A stretch of 64,000 nt of DNA from Armigeres subalbatus (GCF_024139115.2 NC_085140.1:414978283-415042282); one strand, 5' to 3'; positions 43,785 through 54,882 are shown, counted from the first letter of the stretch. Numbers and translations are program-made. Notes: generated by a model not told the origin, from the sequence alone.

Positions 43785-43862
43785 ATATAAAGATGTTACC
43801 AGCGAGGTGAAAAGGCGTATTGCAGCTGTAAATAAGGCGTATTACGGGCTTTGTAGCCAGCT
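43785..43862 (+). pseudogene. RTE-type C-terminal fragment
   Basis: Encodes DVTSEVKRRIAAVNKAYYGL, the block following the thumb of RTE-type elements (compare NDTSREILRSIMARNRTYFG in copy 2). Very short and isolated. Confidence 0.65.
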
Positions 43863-44324
43863 TTCCAGTCATTATGAATGGTCAAACTGCTTTTGAATTG
43901 CTTTCAATAAATGGTTAAACTGAAGCTAGAAAGTGTTTGAACAGCTAGTTGAATGAGAGAAATCTGATGAGGTGGAAGGAGAAGGCTTTTTCACGTTTCG
44001 GTCGTTTTATTCTATTAGTTTAGGTACATTTACTGGGAAGGTTGGCCCGATTCCAATCACGGACAGCTTTTCATTCAGACGAAGTCGTTCGAAGTGTCTT
44101 GGAGTAGAATTCCGGTGATGATAACGGCCGCGAAGGCAATAAGCTTATCGTCGGCGAAAATCATCATTCCGAACACGGATTTTTTTTATGAAGCCAGCCC
44201 AATCGTTTCCCTTTTCCAAAAAGCTCCTCTGCCAGCCCAATCGTTTCCCTCCCAGTCACCTGGGAAAACTTGAGCCCTCCCCTTAAGGGTCTCATAGGTC
44301 GGGCAACCCACAATACCCAAATAG

Positions 44325-44432
44325 AACCCATCTGTTCATCGATTTCAAGGCGGCATATGACAGTCTAGACCGCGTAGAGCTATGGAAATTTATGGACAAG
44401 AGCAGCTTCCCTAGGAAACTCACCAAACTGAC
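44325..44432 (+). pseudogene. RTE-type reverse transcriptase palm fragment
   Basis: Encodes HLFIDFKAAYDSLDRVELW and KSSFPRKLTKL, the palm block with catalytic aspartate. It lies downstream of the C-terminal fragment at 43785, so the order is not that of one colinear element. Confidence 0.75.
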
Positions 44433-44489
44433 AGTCTAGACACATCCTCTGGACTAGGTTTGTCCAGGCTAATGTCCTCGCCACAGATC

Positions 44490-45265
44490 TTACAATTATT
44501 ATATAAAAACGTAAGACTACGCAAGCTACATTGCCTATGGTCATATAAAATAAAATCCAGTTTCCTACCGCCGCCGTAGAATTCATTAATCGCCTCTGTC
44601 TTCAGAGTATAATTGGGAACAATCTAGCACAATATATGTGAGTGAGTTCTGATATCATAGACACTATTAACAACATGAGCTCCCCATCTACAGAGTGAGG
44701 ACAGACAAAGGACACATGCTCCGCCGTTTCGTCGACTCCAGGGTACTCAGGACATTGCGGGGACCATGCGTGCCCAAACCCGTGAAGGCATTTTCTAAAT
44801 CAGCCGTGTCCCGACAAGAACTGCGTCATGTGGAAATTAACTTCCCCGTGAACTCTACTAACCAAGCCCGAAACACTAGGTATCAGACGGTGGAGATCAA
44901 TATGGTGTTTTAATCATATTGGTTGGAGGTGTCCCAATCCCATTGCCTTCGGATCGTCTCAGGATCAATGCTGTCACGCTCGCCAATAATTTCAGTTTAC
45001 TCTAGCGCTACTCTGAGCTGCAAGACATTATCCGGGAAAGAGACATTTTAATAGCTGTCGTTGCTTTCTTAAAAGCGTATTCATTTGGCTGTTGATATTA
45101 AGCTTTTCGTTCAGTATCACGCCCGGCTGTTTGAGGGAGCGTTTGGACGAGATTTAACAATTATCGACTCGGATTACCACCTCCTGTGTCGACATGCGGT
45201 TGTTAAAGACGATGAACTCGATTTTGTGGTGTGTCACTTCTAACCTCGGGAAGCGCATACCTTCG
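44490..45265 (-). pseudogene. R1-like ORF2 C-terminus
   Basis: Minus-strand pieces, from high to low coordinate: LEVTHHKIEFIVFNNR and QPGVILNEKLNINSQ (thumb), then VNFHMTQFLSGHG, FRKCLHGFGHAWSPQCPEY (the C-terminal zinc-binding tail), GVDETAEHVSFVCPH and FYGGGRKLDFILYDH. Stops and frameshifts throughout. It is cut at 45265 by the truncated BEL-type LTR. Confidence 0.75.
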
Positions 45266-45271
45266 GCGATC

Positions 45272-46093
45272 AAACATACCTGACAATAAAAAATACCTGA
45301 AACAACAACAAAAACATAGGATTAATCAATAAATTAACACAATAATTGTAATACACTTACCAGTCGATTATTCCAGATCATGAGCACTTCTCCATTTGTT
45401 TATTTACATTCATTGTTATTGACAGCTGGGAGCTGCGGATAGAGTCGAAACGATTGTCAAAAAATCTCCAAAGCAAGCTGTCAAAAAGTATCCATCGCTT
45501 CGAGAGAGTTTTGGAGCATTCTGAGCGCAGCCGAGAGAGTACACGTGCAAATCAACTCATACTAATTATAGTTAATTTCTAACAAAACTCAATAATTTGG
45601 TCTCATTTCAAACCCATCGAGAAGTTTTGATAAGTGAACAGCATGATTTAATTTTACGATTGGCACAATAATTTATGCAATGCAGTAAATCGACGAAATC
45701 TCAGAAATTAATGTTTAAAGGATAAATATAATGATAATTTCAATGTGAGAAAATCGTAGCGTGTACAATCAACACTGAGAGGAAATTTGCGGGTGTCAAG
45801 CAAAATATCTTGAAAATAAGAATCGGACGAGTCCGCAGCTCCCAGATTGACAGTTCTAGAATATTCAGCCATATGTACACTTTACACAATACAAATCTAG
45901 TACTTGCATTGACTTGCATATAATAAGCTTAGGAATTGAATAGAATTCTATAAGATTCTTTAATGTATAATAGGGTAGAGCCGACTATAAATAAGACACA
46001 GAAACTCATGAATTTGGTCTTGAAATGAACGTGAACTGGAAAGTATCTCTCTCGTTATAAATTTTACCCCGGTACTTCGTCATCGCTCGAGCA
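45272..46093 (+). repeat. 5' LTR of the BEL-type remnant (5'-truncated, holds a MITE)
   Basis: Matches the 3' LTR from AAACATACCTGA to TCATCGCTCGAGCA, apart from a 16-bp partial duplication at the start and the MITE at 45426-45845. Shared landmarks include AATTGTAATACACTTACCAG and CCCCGGTACTTCGTCATCGC. Confidence 0.8.
45426..45845. mobile_element. hAT-like MITE in the BEL 5' LTR
   Basis: 420 bp with perfect 14-bp inverted ends CTGGGAGCTGCGGA / TCCGCAGCTCCCAG and an exact 8-bp duplication ATTGACAG (45418-45425, 45846-45853). The duplication fits the hAT pattern nTnnnnAn. The 3' LTR of the same remnant lacks the insert at the equivalent place, giving an empty site. No transposase is encoded. 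Confidence 0.9.
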
Positions 46094-46375
46094 CTAAATT
46101 GGCGGTGTAGACAGGATTAGTACCGTCGTGCGGGGCTACTTTTGATTCCGGGGGCTACTTTGGATTTTTGATTTTTTGAAAAAAATAAACGCGAAAAATA
46201 CCAAATTTGTAACAGAAAGTTTCCGTCCAACTATCAACAAGACACCCGATTGGTGATAATGACAATTTTACAGTAATTTTCGTTTTAATTCATGTTTTAA
46301 AATGTCCTAAGTAGCCCCTGATTTGTCAAAAGAAGCCCCATACGACGGTAGTGTAGTGAAGTTAGTGAAACAATA

Positions 46376-46567
46376 ATGGAGCAAGTAGTAGAGAAACGTG
46401 AAATGCTGAAAGTTCGGTTTGCTGACATCAAGAGCCGAGTTAGTCACATGACTGCCGAAAGCTCTGTCGGGAGTCTGACCGCCGAATTGGATCAGTTGGA
46501 AAGCTGGTGGAAAGAATTCAAATCCCTGCAAGATGAAATATTGGATTTCTGTGAAGACGACAACTAG
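46376..46567 (+). pseudogene. BEL-type Gag N-terminus
   Basis: 63-codon frame with KREMLKVRFADIKSRVSHM and LTAELDQLESWWKEFKSLQD, a helix-rich stretch like the start of BEL/Pao Gag proteins. It ends in a stop, after which LDSIIEELTEADTQRN continues the same theme. Confidence 0.6.
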
Positions 46568-46823
46568 TTGGACAGTATCATCGAGGAACTAACCGAAGCT
46601 GACACACAAAGGAACGCGATCAAATCAACCACCAAGCGGCTACTTCGAGAGGCCCAGAACTCAATGACGAATCAATAGAAATCCAGAATCACCATTCAAC
46701 GACTCAACGAACAGTGCCTTCTTTACCCGAAGTTCTACACTATCGGATTGACAGAAGCCTTTCATCATTGCGCACCAACCAAGCAACCCTCACCGCCGAA
46801 GCATACGAACCCTCAACACATCC

Positions 46824-47705
46824 ATGCATCACAACAATACATCGCTGGAGCGATTTTCAACTGCCGCAAAGGTTGAAAATTACTGCCTTCAGGATGCGTA
46901 CACAGCAAACTCTCACGTTTCATCATTCAACCTACCGCCCCAAGAAAACATCGTAGAACAACCTTCATCACAAATCATCACCAAGACTCTGAAACCATCG
47001 GGATGTGACAAACAACCACAGTTTTCGTCCCAATCTCTCTCGATCACTTACCACACAAGCAAGCAACACTCATCGGAAATTCAAGGAACGAAACCCATTC
47101 ATCATACCAAGAGCATAGCTACAATCAAGAAGCTGAATGAAATCTCAATCAACCATCGACAACAATCATCGACACACTATGAAGCATGCATACGTCTATC
47201 TGCTAACGGAGAACAGAGCACAAAACAGTCATCCAACATGTCAGAACATAGCATCTCATCGCCAGTAATCGGAATCATTCATCTGCATCCACTGGTCATC
47301 CACCAACATAGCCGTCTTCAGGTTACCGAAATCGATCGACATCTTTTCCCATCACATCGGCAATTTCCACCACTCAAGAAACAGCCACAGCAAATTCTCT
47401 TCAACACCACATCATCTCAGCATATGATTCGTGCATGGTGGGCGGCACGAGTTTCCAACTATCTTCGCTACAATATGCAACTCATTGCTTTCATCTTCAT
47501 CCGAAGGAGAGTATGGGGAGAAAGTCCGCAACTCAACCCGATCGCTCAAGGTGAGCGGCAAAAACTTCGTCAAAAACCAAAATCTCAACGAACATCTTTA
47601 TCAACTGATCACCTTCAGTCATCGAAGCGATACTCCGACGTCATCACAACAATATGTATTTTGTCATCATCAAAACCAAGATCATTGTCATATCGAGTCT
47701 TATGA
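46824..47705 (+). other. 293-codon frame of unknown nature in the BEL remnant
   Basis: Open from ATG at 46824. Rich in His, Ser, Gln and Ile, reflecting ATCATC- and CACAA-rich DNA. No zinc knuckle, protease or polymerase motif is visible. It may be a decayed Gag linker or only an open stretch caused by composition. Confidence 0.3.
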
Positions 47706-47801
47706 AAAAGTGCAATTATCGAACGTAATCATCGAAGTCATCATGCATTATTTCCATCATCATGCATCTTTTGCAAATTATCCCCAATTTGGTGGGCGGA
47801 A

Positions 47802-48334
47802 TGTTGCGGCCAGCAGCAAGCCACCGGGGTGCTTTATTCTGGCACCACACCATCGGATGCAGCATACCTCATGCTGCCAGCCGTACATCAAAACAACACT
47901 CTTATTCATTAAATATTTACCCCTTTTGATCATACCTAGCTCCACAACTGGAGCATCATAAAACATACCTGAAACAACAACAAAAACATAGGATTAAACA
48001 ATAATTAAACACAATAATTGTAATACACTTACCAGTCGATTATTCCAGATTATGATCACTTCTCCATTTGTTTATTTACATTCATTGTTATTGACAGTTC
48101 TAGAACATTTAGCCATACGTACACTTTACACAATACAAATCTACTACTTGCATTGACTTGCATACAATAAGCTTAGGAATTGAATGGAATTCTAGAAGAT
48201 TCTTAAATGACTAATAGGGTCGACTATAAATAAGACACGCAGAAACTCATGAATTTAATCTTGAAATAAACGTGAACTGGAAAGTATCTCTCTCGTTATA
48301 AATTTTACCCCGGTACTTCGTCATCGCTCGAACA
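47802..48334 (+). repeat. 3' LTR of the BEL-type remnant (533 bp)
   Basis: Starts TGTTGCGGCCAGCAGCAAGC after the purine-rich GGTGGGCGGA (47791-47800) and ends ATCGCTCGAACA. The second half matches the 5' LTR. Confidence 0.75.
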
Positions 48335-48828
48335 GCCTCTTCGTAAAAATGTAAAGACATTAAATGTCACTTATGAGAAACACGAAGGCAAGCGTGCTTT
48401 CAATTGCAACTTGACTTGACATTTCATTCAGACGATCAAGCATAGATCCGAATGCGAGATGTTTGTTCTCTTAGAAATGTAATTGGTCCATCTAACATAG
48501 TGCACGCCATAACTAACCACGTATCGAACCACCGAATGGTCGCTATGTGTGTAGCCTTCGTCTACTCTTAAACGGTGGTCAACCAAGGTCAACAGAATGT
48601 GACGTCAATGATCGACTTCATACCGTTCCTACGAAACGTACTCTGGTGGATTATATGAATAACTCTAAACTTTCACACTATTGACTCATTCCAGTGATCC
48701 TCATGCAGCGCTACGATACCAAATCCACCGTTTTTGGCACATGGTCAGTATGCGTATGCTCCCGATGAAGATGCGAGGTCTGCATTCTCACGAACTGAGC
48801 CTCCAATCGCTAGTCCTTTTTCGTCGCT
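48335..48828. other. Unassigned stretch
   Basis: Sequence between the BEL 3' LTR and the unknown ORF. No recognised motif. Confidence 0.35.
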
Positions 48829-49206
48829 GTGGTCTTCGCCGATTGCTCCGATTGCTCTTTTTTTTGTCAAGCTCCCATAACCGGCGTCAAACTGCGAGGC
48901 AAGGCGGTCGGAATCAGGAATATGTACACTGGCACTGTATCCAACTACAATGATCAACGAAGCAAGATCTTCGCATCATGTACGCAAAACCAAGTAGGAG
49001 TAGTATCTATCCACCGTTCATACAGTGAAAATTTGAAGACTGCGGTACTCGAGAACAACACGATGATTATGGTTCGCGATATATACCAACTCGATCCGTG
49101 CAACGAGCTAAATGAATCGATCAGAAAGAAAACGATTTGTAGTCGCTCAGTAGACTGCATGGTTGACGACGTGTTCCGGATGATCGAAAGGAGGAAATCT
49201 ACATAA
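48829..49206 (+). CDS. Unrecognised ORF, 125 codons
   Basis: Balanced amino-acid composition (VSIHRSYSENLKTAVLENNT, NELNESIRKKTICSRSVDC, MVDDVFRMIERRKST), more protein-like than the other small frames here. No family could be named by eye. It ends exactly where a copy of an R1-like tail begins (49203). It could be a fragment of a host gene, of an unlisted transposon or of an old viral insertion; the sequence alone does not decide. Confidence 0.3.
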   Translation: MVFADCSDCSFFCQAPITGVKLRGKAVGIRNMYTGTVSNYNDQRSKIFASCTQNQVGVVSIHRSYSENLKTAVLENNTMIMVRDIYQLDPCNELNESIRKKTICSRSVDCMVDDVFRMIERRKST

Positions 49207-49335
49207 GACTACGCAAGCTACATTGGCTATGGCCATATAAAATAAAATCCAGTTTCCTAACGCCGCCGTAGAATTCATTAATCGCCTCTGTCTTCAGAGT
49301 ATAATTGGGAACAATCTATGATATCATAGACCAGT
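49203..49335 (-). repeat. Duplicate of the R1-like C-terminal tail
   Basis: About 95% like 44503-44655 (AAGACTACGCAAGCTACATT, CCGTAGAATTCATTAATCGC), but lacking a ~25-bp piece near its end. It may be a second truncated insertion or a segmental duplication. Confidence 0.8.
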
Positions 49336-49531
49336 GACTAGGTACTTAGTTAAACTTCGTGTGAAAAATGTATATTTTTGTCATTTGCATTGATCAACTT
49401 CTGAAATTGAGGCGAGTAGTGTACGTTGACCGTTGGCTGAGTCTTGACACAATTTTTCGAACCACAGTTTAAACAGGTCGTTGGTTTCATGAACCGCACT
49501 TCTCCACATATCGGAAACACCTGCTTTAGGG

Positions 49532-49720
49532 ATTTTTTTTTTTTTACAAGGGAGAATGCATTTACACACTAACCCAGTACACGTGCATTGTAGTTGCCAA
49601 ACTACCACACGGAAGTGTACTGGAGTGTCGGACTCGACCATACCGGTAATACCGACTAAACTCCCTTGGGCTCCACCATCGTTTCCCCCAGGAACTACCT
49701 CGCAGTACTACTTCTGGGGG
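49532..49720 (-). mobile_element. 5'-truncated non-LTR 3' end with target duplication
   Basis: Starts with a T-run (poly(A) on the minus strand) followed by 3'-end sequence (ACAAGGGAGAATGCA, CCAGTACACGTGCATTG). It is flanked by a perfect 12-bp duplication CCTGCTTTAGGG at 49520-49531 and 49721-49732, the signature of target-primed reverse transcription. Only ~190 bp were inserted. Confidence 0.9.
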
Positions 49721-49789
49721 CCTGCTTTAGGGTGGACCACTCGCAATGTCAACCGTTAACGATTCCCTCTATGCTCATTGCTCATATAT

Positions 49790-50500
49790 CACCGAGCGAC
49801 GATTTCATAGGGTGCTGTAATTGCCGCTAGGTGGTCTCCATATCCCTTAATGGTGCGGGTCGATGAAATCGATTTTGCCGTACGTGCCGTCGTTGTCGTC
49901 GTCGTCGTTTGAATGCGTTTTCCTCTGCCCCGCGTGAGGCGTAGGAAAAAGGGCCTGGCCCTACCATCGGCAAGCTCGGGCATGCCATGCCCCAACTGTT
50001 GGCGTTCGTTGCTCGGTGCAGCAGCATGTGCTCGAGTAGGAAGGTACTTTCGGTTGACGCGGGCTGTTGGTTATCGATTATTTTCGGTTCCCCTCCTGGC
50101 CTCGTTCCCACGCATACACTAACAAACGGAGCGGGTTCAGACCCACGAAGGAGGTCGACCTTTGTTGCCGGTTTGTTCTTATCCAGCGACGGGGATAACG
50201 GTGACGGCGACGACAGCAGCGCACTGAACGATGATGGATCGGAAGTAGGAAGCAAACTCAGGTAGAAAGTGCTTTTTCATCCTCCTCGCACCAGAGGTTG
50301 GTGTGCGCCTTACGGTTTCTCAACAAGTTATTCGGGACGGAACAAATTGAAAACTCAATAATGATGGATTATAAAGTAGTGGAAGGAGCTGAGGATAGGG
50401 TGAAGAAAAGTAAAATATCTGCGCACTGGCAGCAATCGTTAAAGTGAATGGGAATCGTAAACTAAAACAAGTGTCCCAGCAAAGTCGTTGCATTAATTGA
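49790..50500. other. GC-richer non-repeat island
   Basis: Contains a GTC trinucleotide run near 49889-49908 and a 142-codon minus frame (50255-49827), rich in Ser, Pro and Arg, with no recognised domain. Probably host regulatory or exon-related DNA. Confidence 0.35.
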
Positions 50501-51989
50501 CTATTAATTTAAAGCTGACGGCTGTGGGAACATGTCCATGGCAGTAGTTTATTAAATGGATTTCCAAGAAATTATGGGACAGCTGCTGCGGTTTACTATT
50601 GCTTTATTAGAGAACTATTCCGAGCCACGATGACAACGTCGTTCTTGTTTGTGGCTTGCAGTGAAAGCTCTGGCTGCACTGACACATAAAATGAAACTTT
50701 ATGAGGCAATAATCAATGTTAACAATTAAAGTATTATTCCAGTCGATTGAATCGGAACAATCATGAGAAAACATATTTGTTTGACATGGACAACGTGAGA
50801 TCATGGGGTTCATCATTATTGTGATACTCTAAATATATGAAATTTTAATATAAAAAATAAGAATATATATGAATAAACATACCCATGTGAAATACTATTT
50901 TATGGATATGACACTAGTGATATAGAATAGGTTACCGTACCCATCAAAGAATAATTCGAGGTTTATCATACCAACTCGTGGAACCTAGTCAAATAAAAGT
51001 AAATTCTTCCAACATGCATGCAAATTAATGTACCACAGAGTCGCAAAATCCTTTCCATTGTTGCAATTGCACTCCCAGGAGCGGCTAACGGCTTCTTTGA
51101 ACGACTCTACTTAAATCCAGCGTAACATATACTGTGAAGTCTCTTCCCCAATCGCAACCTAAAATTATTACACAAAGCCATCTCATAATGTTCCTACCTT
51201 CTTACACCAGCTTCGTACACGAAATCTCCGACTACTCCCACTCACAGCCCAGTTGTCAGCTGTGCCAACAACACAAAGCATGTACCTTACAAGCCGGTCG
51301 GTCGTCCTGCTGATCCCGGCTAGAACGGTGCCGCACGTCTGGTCTTAGTACAGACTGACTCTGCTGTGTTGCTCACGTCCACCAAAGTCCCAGGCAACTT
51401 GGTCCCATTTCGGGTTCTCTCACATGAAATATGAATGTGCCTGTGAAATACACGGCTCTTGCCGCGCCGTGCACTGACTGCTTAGTAAGTTATGGAACCC
51501 CTGCAACTAGGCCCCGGATGGGGGCCGCTCGGCCCATCTTGCCGGTACAGGCTGCGATGGCATAAAACGGAAAATAATATATTTCGAATACTGCAATTCA
51601 AGAATGTAATTTCGAATTCAATCCCACATCCAAATCCAAATTAAAATAAATGAAAAAACAAATCGCATTCCAGTCCTCAAATCGATTCAAAGTTAATTCC
51701 AAATCGAATTCCGAACTTGTTGACCGATTTGAAAGATTATCTCACTAATCAATTTGTCTTAGGTTTCGCAGTGTTTATGTGAATCAAAGAGTCAATGAAT
51801 TTGTTGTGGGGATCTAAAAATGATCGCACAAAAAGTGACCTAGAGTGTGACATCATAATTTGCTCAGTAATTAACTTTAACGGAAAGTTTAACAGCGAAT
51901 CAAATTCTCAAAATGTTATTAGAGCAACATGTAAGGGCGCATGACTTAGATACCAACACCCGTTCGCTGTTTACACGAAAGGCACACTA
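50501..51989. other. Unassigned region
   Basis: Mixed sequence. 51060-51560 is somewhat GC-richer, and 51590-51720 has a trace of the TTGGATT repeat in inverse orientation. No gene recognised. Confidence 0.35.
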
Positions 51990-51997
51990 CTGCTCAG

Positions 51998-52658
51998 TAG
52001 GGCAGTTCACATTTAAAAAATGTTCGAAAATTCCAACTCCCATATGTCTATTAGCATTATTTTGATAATATAGGAGTGCTGGCAAAATTTCAGGCAATTC
52101 GTTGGCCATTTAGGGGTGGCGCGAAGTCAATTTATGTTTATATGGAAATTTGTATGGGAAAAACTTAAAATTTATTCAAATCCCCCTACAACTGTCAAAT
52201 CGTGATGAATTCATCTCAACATCCCCAACCTCCATTTTTGGAATCTATTTGAGCTCAACCAGTGGGTAACTCATTAATTTTTATTTATATTTCCACTGCT
52301 ATGTTGAGGTTAATTACACCATTTTAGCCATTTATCTCATATTCACACTGTCAATAGAACCGTTCAATCCACTCATAACTAATGTGTTATCCGGAGGTCT
52401 CATTTATATAGATTCTAAAAAAGGAGGTTGGGGATGTTTATTTGAATTCATCACGATTTGACAGTTGTAGCGAGATTTGAATAAATTTTAAGTTTTTCCC
52501 ATACAAATTTCCATATAAACATAAATTGACTTCGCGCCACCCCTAAATGGCCACCGAATTGCCTGAAATTTTGCCAGTACTCCTATATTATCAAAATAAT
52601 GCTAATAGACAAATGGGAGTTGGAATTTTCGAACATTTTTGAAATTTGAACTGCCCTA
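51998..52658. mobile_element. hAT-like foldback element
   Basis: 661 bp. Ends TAGGGCAGTTCA and TGAACTGCCCTA are inverse (one extra mismatch inside), and the arms match for about 240 bp (51998-52240 and 52410-52658) around a ~170-bp loop. An exact 8-bp duplication CTGCTCAG (51990-51997, 52659-52666) fits the hAT rule nTnnnnAn. No transposase is encoded. Confidence 0.9.
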
Positions 52659-52970
52659 CTGCTCAGTAGAAGACTTCATGTGCCGCTACAACTACGCCTA
52701 GTAGTGGTTTGTGCCGACTGGGCGACTGCACTCAACAGTGCAGTGATTAATGAACAGAACCTAGTGGGTAGGTGCACAAGGCTTTGTTTATTCTGATGCC
52801 TGTCCACCAGACTGAAGCATCGTTTCGTAATTTACTGCTGAATGGCTACAAACGGTTGGGTGGCGATATTCTCTTGGCATTAGTCGTCGCTAAGCTCTAC
52901 AGTTTCCGTTAACTAGAAACAGGATCATCGAGGATTGAAGTTTTTAGCACAGTTGAACTAATTAATTGGA

Positions 52971-53251
52971 CCGTCTAAGACGAATTAAGTACTGTCCATT
53001 TAATTCCACTAGTTAATTTTCGTTATCTTTGCAGATACGTATTTCGACCACAACTGTGTGGTCGTCTTCAGTGTCTTGTACTTGACTCGACAAGTCGAGT
53101 CAAGTACAAGACACTGAAGACGACCACACAGTTGTGGTCGAAATACGTATCTGCAAAGATAACGAAAATTAACTAGTGGAATTAAATGGACAGTACTTAA
53201 TTCGTCTTAGACGGTTTAATACATTCCACTAAAAGAGCTTAATATATTTTT
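52971..53251. mobile_element. Long palindromic retro-insertion 1 (Penelope-like end?)
   Basis: 52971-53214 is an essentially perfect palindrome with a 4-nt centre (CAAG, 53091-53094). A 37-nt non-palindromic tail ends in ATATTTTT. The whole is flanked by a perfect 13-bp duplication CTAATTAATTGGA (52958-52970, 53252-53264), so it inserted as one unit by a retro-type mechanism. Each arm carries CTGAAGAC, then a GACCACA/TGTGGTC stem, then GAAATACG. Assignment to Penelope-like elements is inferred from this motif. Confidence 0.75.
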
Positions 53252-53615
53252 CTAATTAATTGGATTATCTCTTCGTTTTCAGGAAGGAAGCCTTGTCATA
53301 GATTTATCAGGCAGCGTTTTAAGCAAGCAACTTATGTAACAATAATGGTTCCATAATCCCCTTGAAAACAGTTTGTTTATTATTCTAGTATGATATAAAG
53401 CCATTACTTGGGCTGTGAATGATGGTTTATCCTTGAGCATTGACTGTACTCGTTGAAAATTAGACACATTGAGTAGCTTGTAAATTTTAGAAGTTTGGGT
53501 AAAAATTGTTGAAATTTTGACTGAAACTACCTAAGAGTGTAACGTTTCCATTGATATATCACAATCTGTCAAGTGGTTATTGCGATAGCATCGAAACAAG
53601 AACAGATACGTCTTA

Positions 53616-53998
53616 TGCAGCGTACACATCAGTAAAGTAGTTTGACCAACATTGACTCCACCCCTCGCGCGAACACTCAATTTATTTGACCAACAATATC
53701 CGACACGAACGACCGAAGCGCCAAATTAAACAGCAACAATCAGAAAATGTATGGCGGTTTGTGCGACTTTACTACAAACGCTCAAATATGTTCGGCGAAC
53801 CTTGACTCCACCCTCGACAGCTCAAACCAAAATCAAACCGCTTTGATTTTTTTCAACCGAGCCACCAACTGTCAAATGGTCGTCCGAACAACTTCACACA
53901 CGGTCAAACAAAGCAGCAACCGAAGCATTTTCTTAGGGGCGTGGAGTCAATGTTGGTCCAACGTGTTTGAGCGTGTGTTGTGTGCGCTACATTTCTGA
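53616..53998. mobile_element. MITE family M (copy A)
   Basis: Ends CGTACACATCAG...TTTGACCAACATTGACTCC and GGAGTCAATGTTGGTC...GTGTGCGCTAC are imperfect inverted repeats. The interior (ATGTTCGGCGAACCTTGACTCC, CAACCGAGCC.CCAACTGTCAA in pieces) matches 62567-62975. No transposase. Confidence 0.75.
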
Positions 53999-54000
53999 TG

Positions 54001-54720
54001 GATCGTGAACACCTGGGAATCAATCAATCGATGGTGTTACTGGTGGGGAAATCATTCAAAAGACCTGAACCACCCTGCTATAGCCAGACACCGGCAAACA
54101 GACAATTAATCTGGAGAAGTCAAGGAATTGAATCTGTTCAAGCGTCACTCGAATCTGTAGATTCGCGATGTGGCGAGGTAAGCGGAGGATTCCATTTGGT
54201 GTATCGAAGAAACGCTGAAACGTACCGGTCTGCACGTATACAAAGCAACAAAAAGCATCAAACCGGGAGTGGCTACGAAACCGTGATATACGACGAGAAC
54301 TGCATCAAGGCGAACACAAAGCAAGGGGCAGAAGTTTTACGATGCCACATCACGGTTGGCCGTTCCTGAGGATATAAGGAAGATCGTACATCACGAGGGG
54401 TACCATCGAAGGACAAATCTACCGAATGGACAAATCCCCAGAAGCGACTGTTGCCTTTCCTGCGGTCTCACGGAAGCGAGACGCAGTTTTAGCCGGATTT
54501 GGCATCCTGTCTATAAGCACGGCCGATGTTAGACTGATACAAAGATAACAATGTGACTTTTGTACCAAAAAACTTCATTCCACCCAACTCGCCAGAATTT
54601 GGTCCAATTGAAAAAAATTCGAACTATTTTGAAAATCAAACTTCGTAAAACACCTAAGGTATGTGAGAACGAGTTGGTTTTGAAGAAACAGTAGAGAGAA
54701 AATTCAATAAACCAATGAAG
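54001..54720 (+). pseudogene. mariner/Tc1-type transposase relic
   Basis: Plus-strand pieces in shifting frames: KRTGLHVYKATKSIKPG (DNA-binding to catalytic transition, about 54210-54275), YDENCIKANTKQG (first catalytic region, 54291-54330), QKFYDATSRLAVPEDIRKI (54330-54386), PDLASC (second catalytic aspartate, from 54492), then NNVTFVPKNFIPPNSPEFGP (third catalytic region). Stops at 54515 and 54533 and several frameshifts show it is dead. Terminal repeats were not identified. Confidence 0.75.
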
Positions 54721-54882
54721 TAGAAGTCAACCCATTATATAGTTTAAAGTTTTGAAAAAAAAATCTACAGGAAATGCAGAAAATTGATGGGTACAGGTTC
54801 AATCGAGTTGTCCGGTAGAATTTCTGTATCGAAGAGCAGACAATTTATTAGTGCGGGATCGGTCGTGCTATAGAATCTTATT

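Larger units (their letters stand above)
45266..48334 (+). mobile_element. BEL/Pao-type LTR retrotransposon remnant
   Basis: Two related terminal segments (about 45272-46093, containing a MITE, and 47802-48334) flank a 1.7-kb interior with a BEL-like Gag start but no recognisable protease, reverse transcriptase or integrase. The 5' LTR lacks its first ~160 bp. LTR divergence is clearly higher than in the two mag-like elements. It is probably an old internally deleted copy. Confidence 0.7.
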
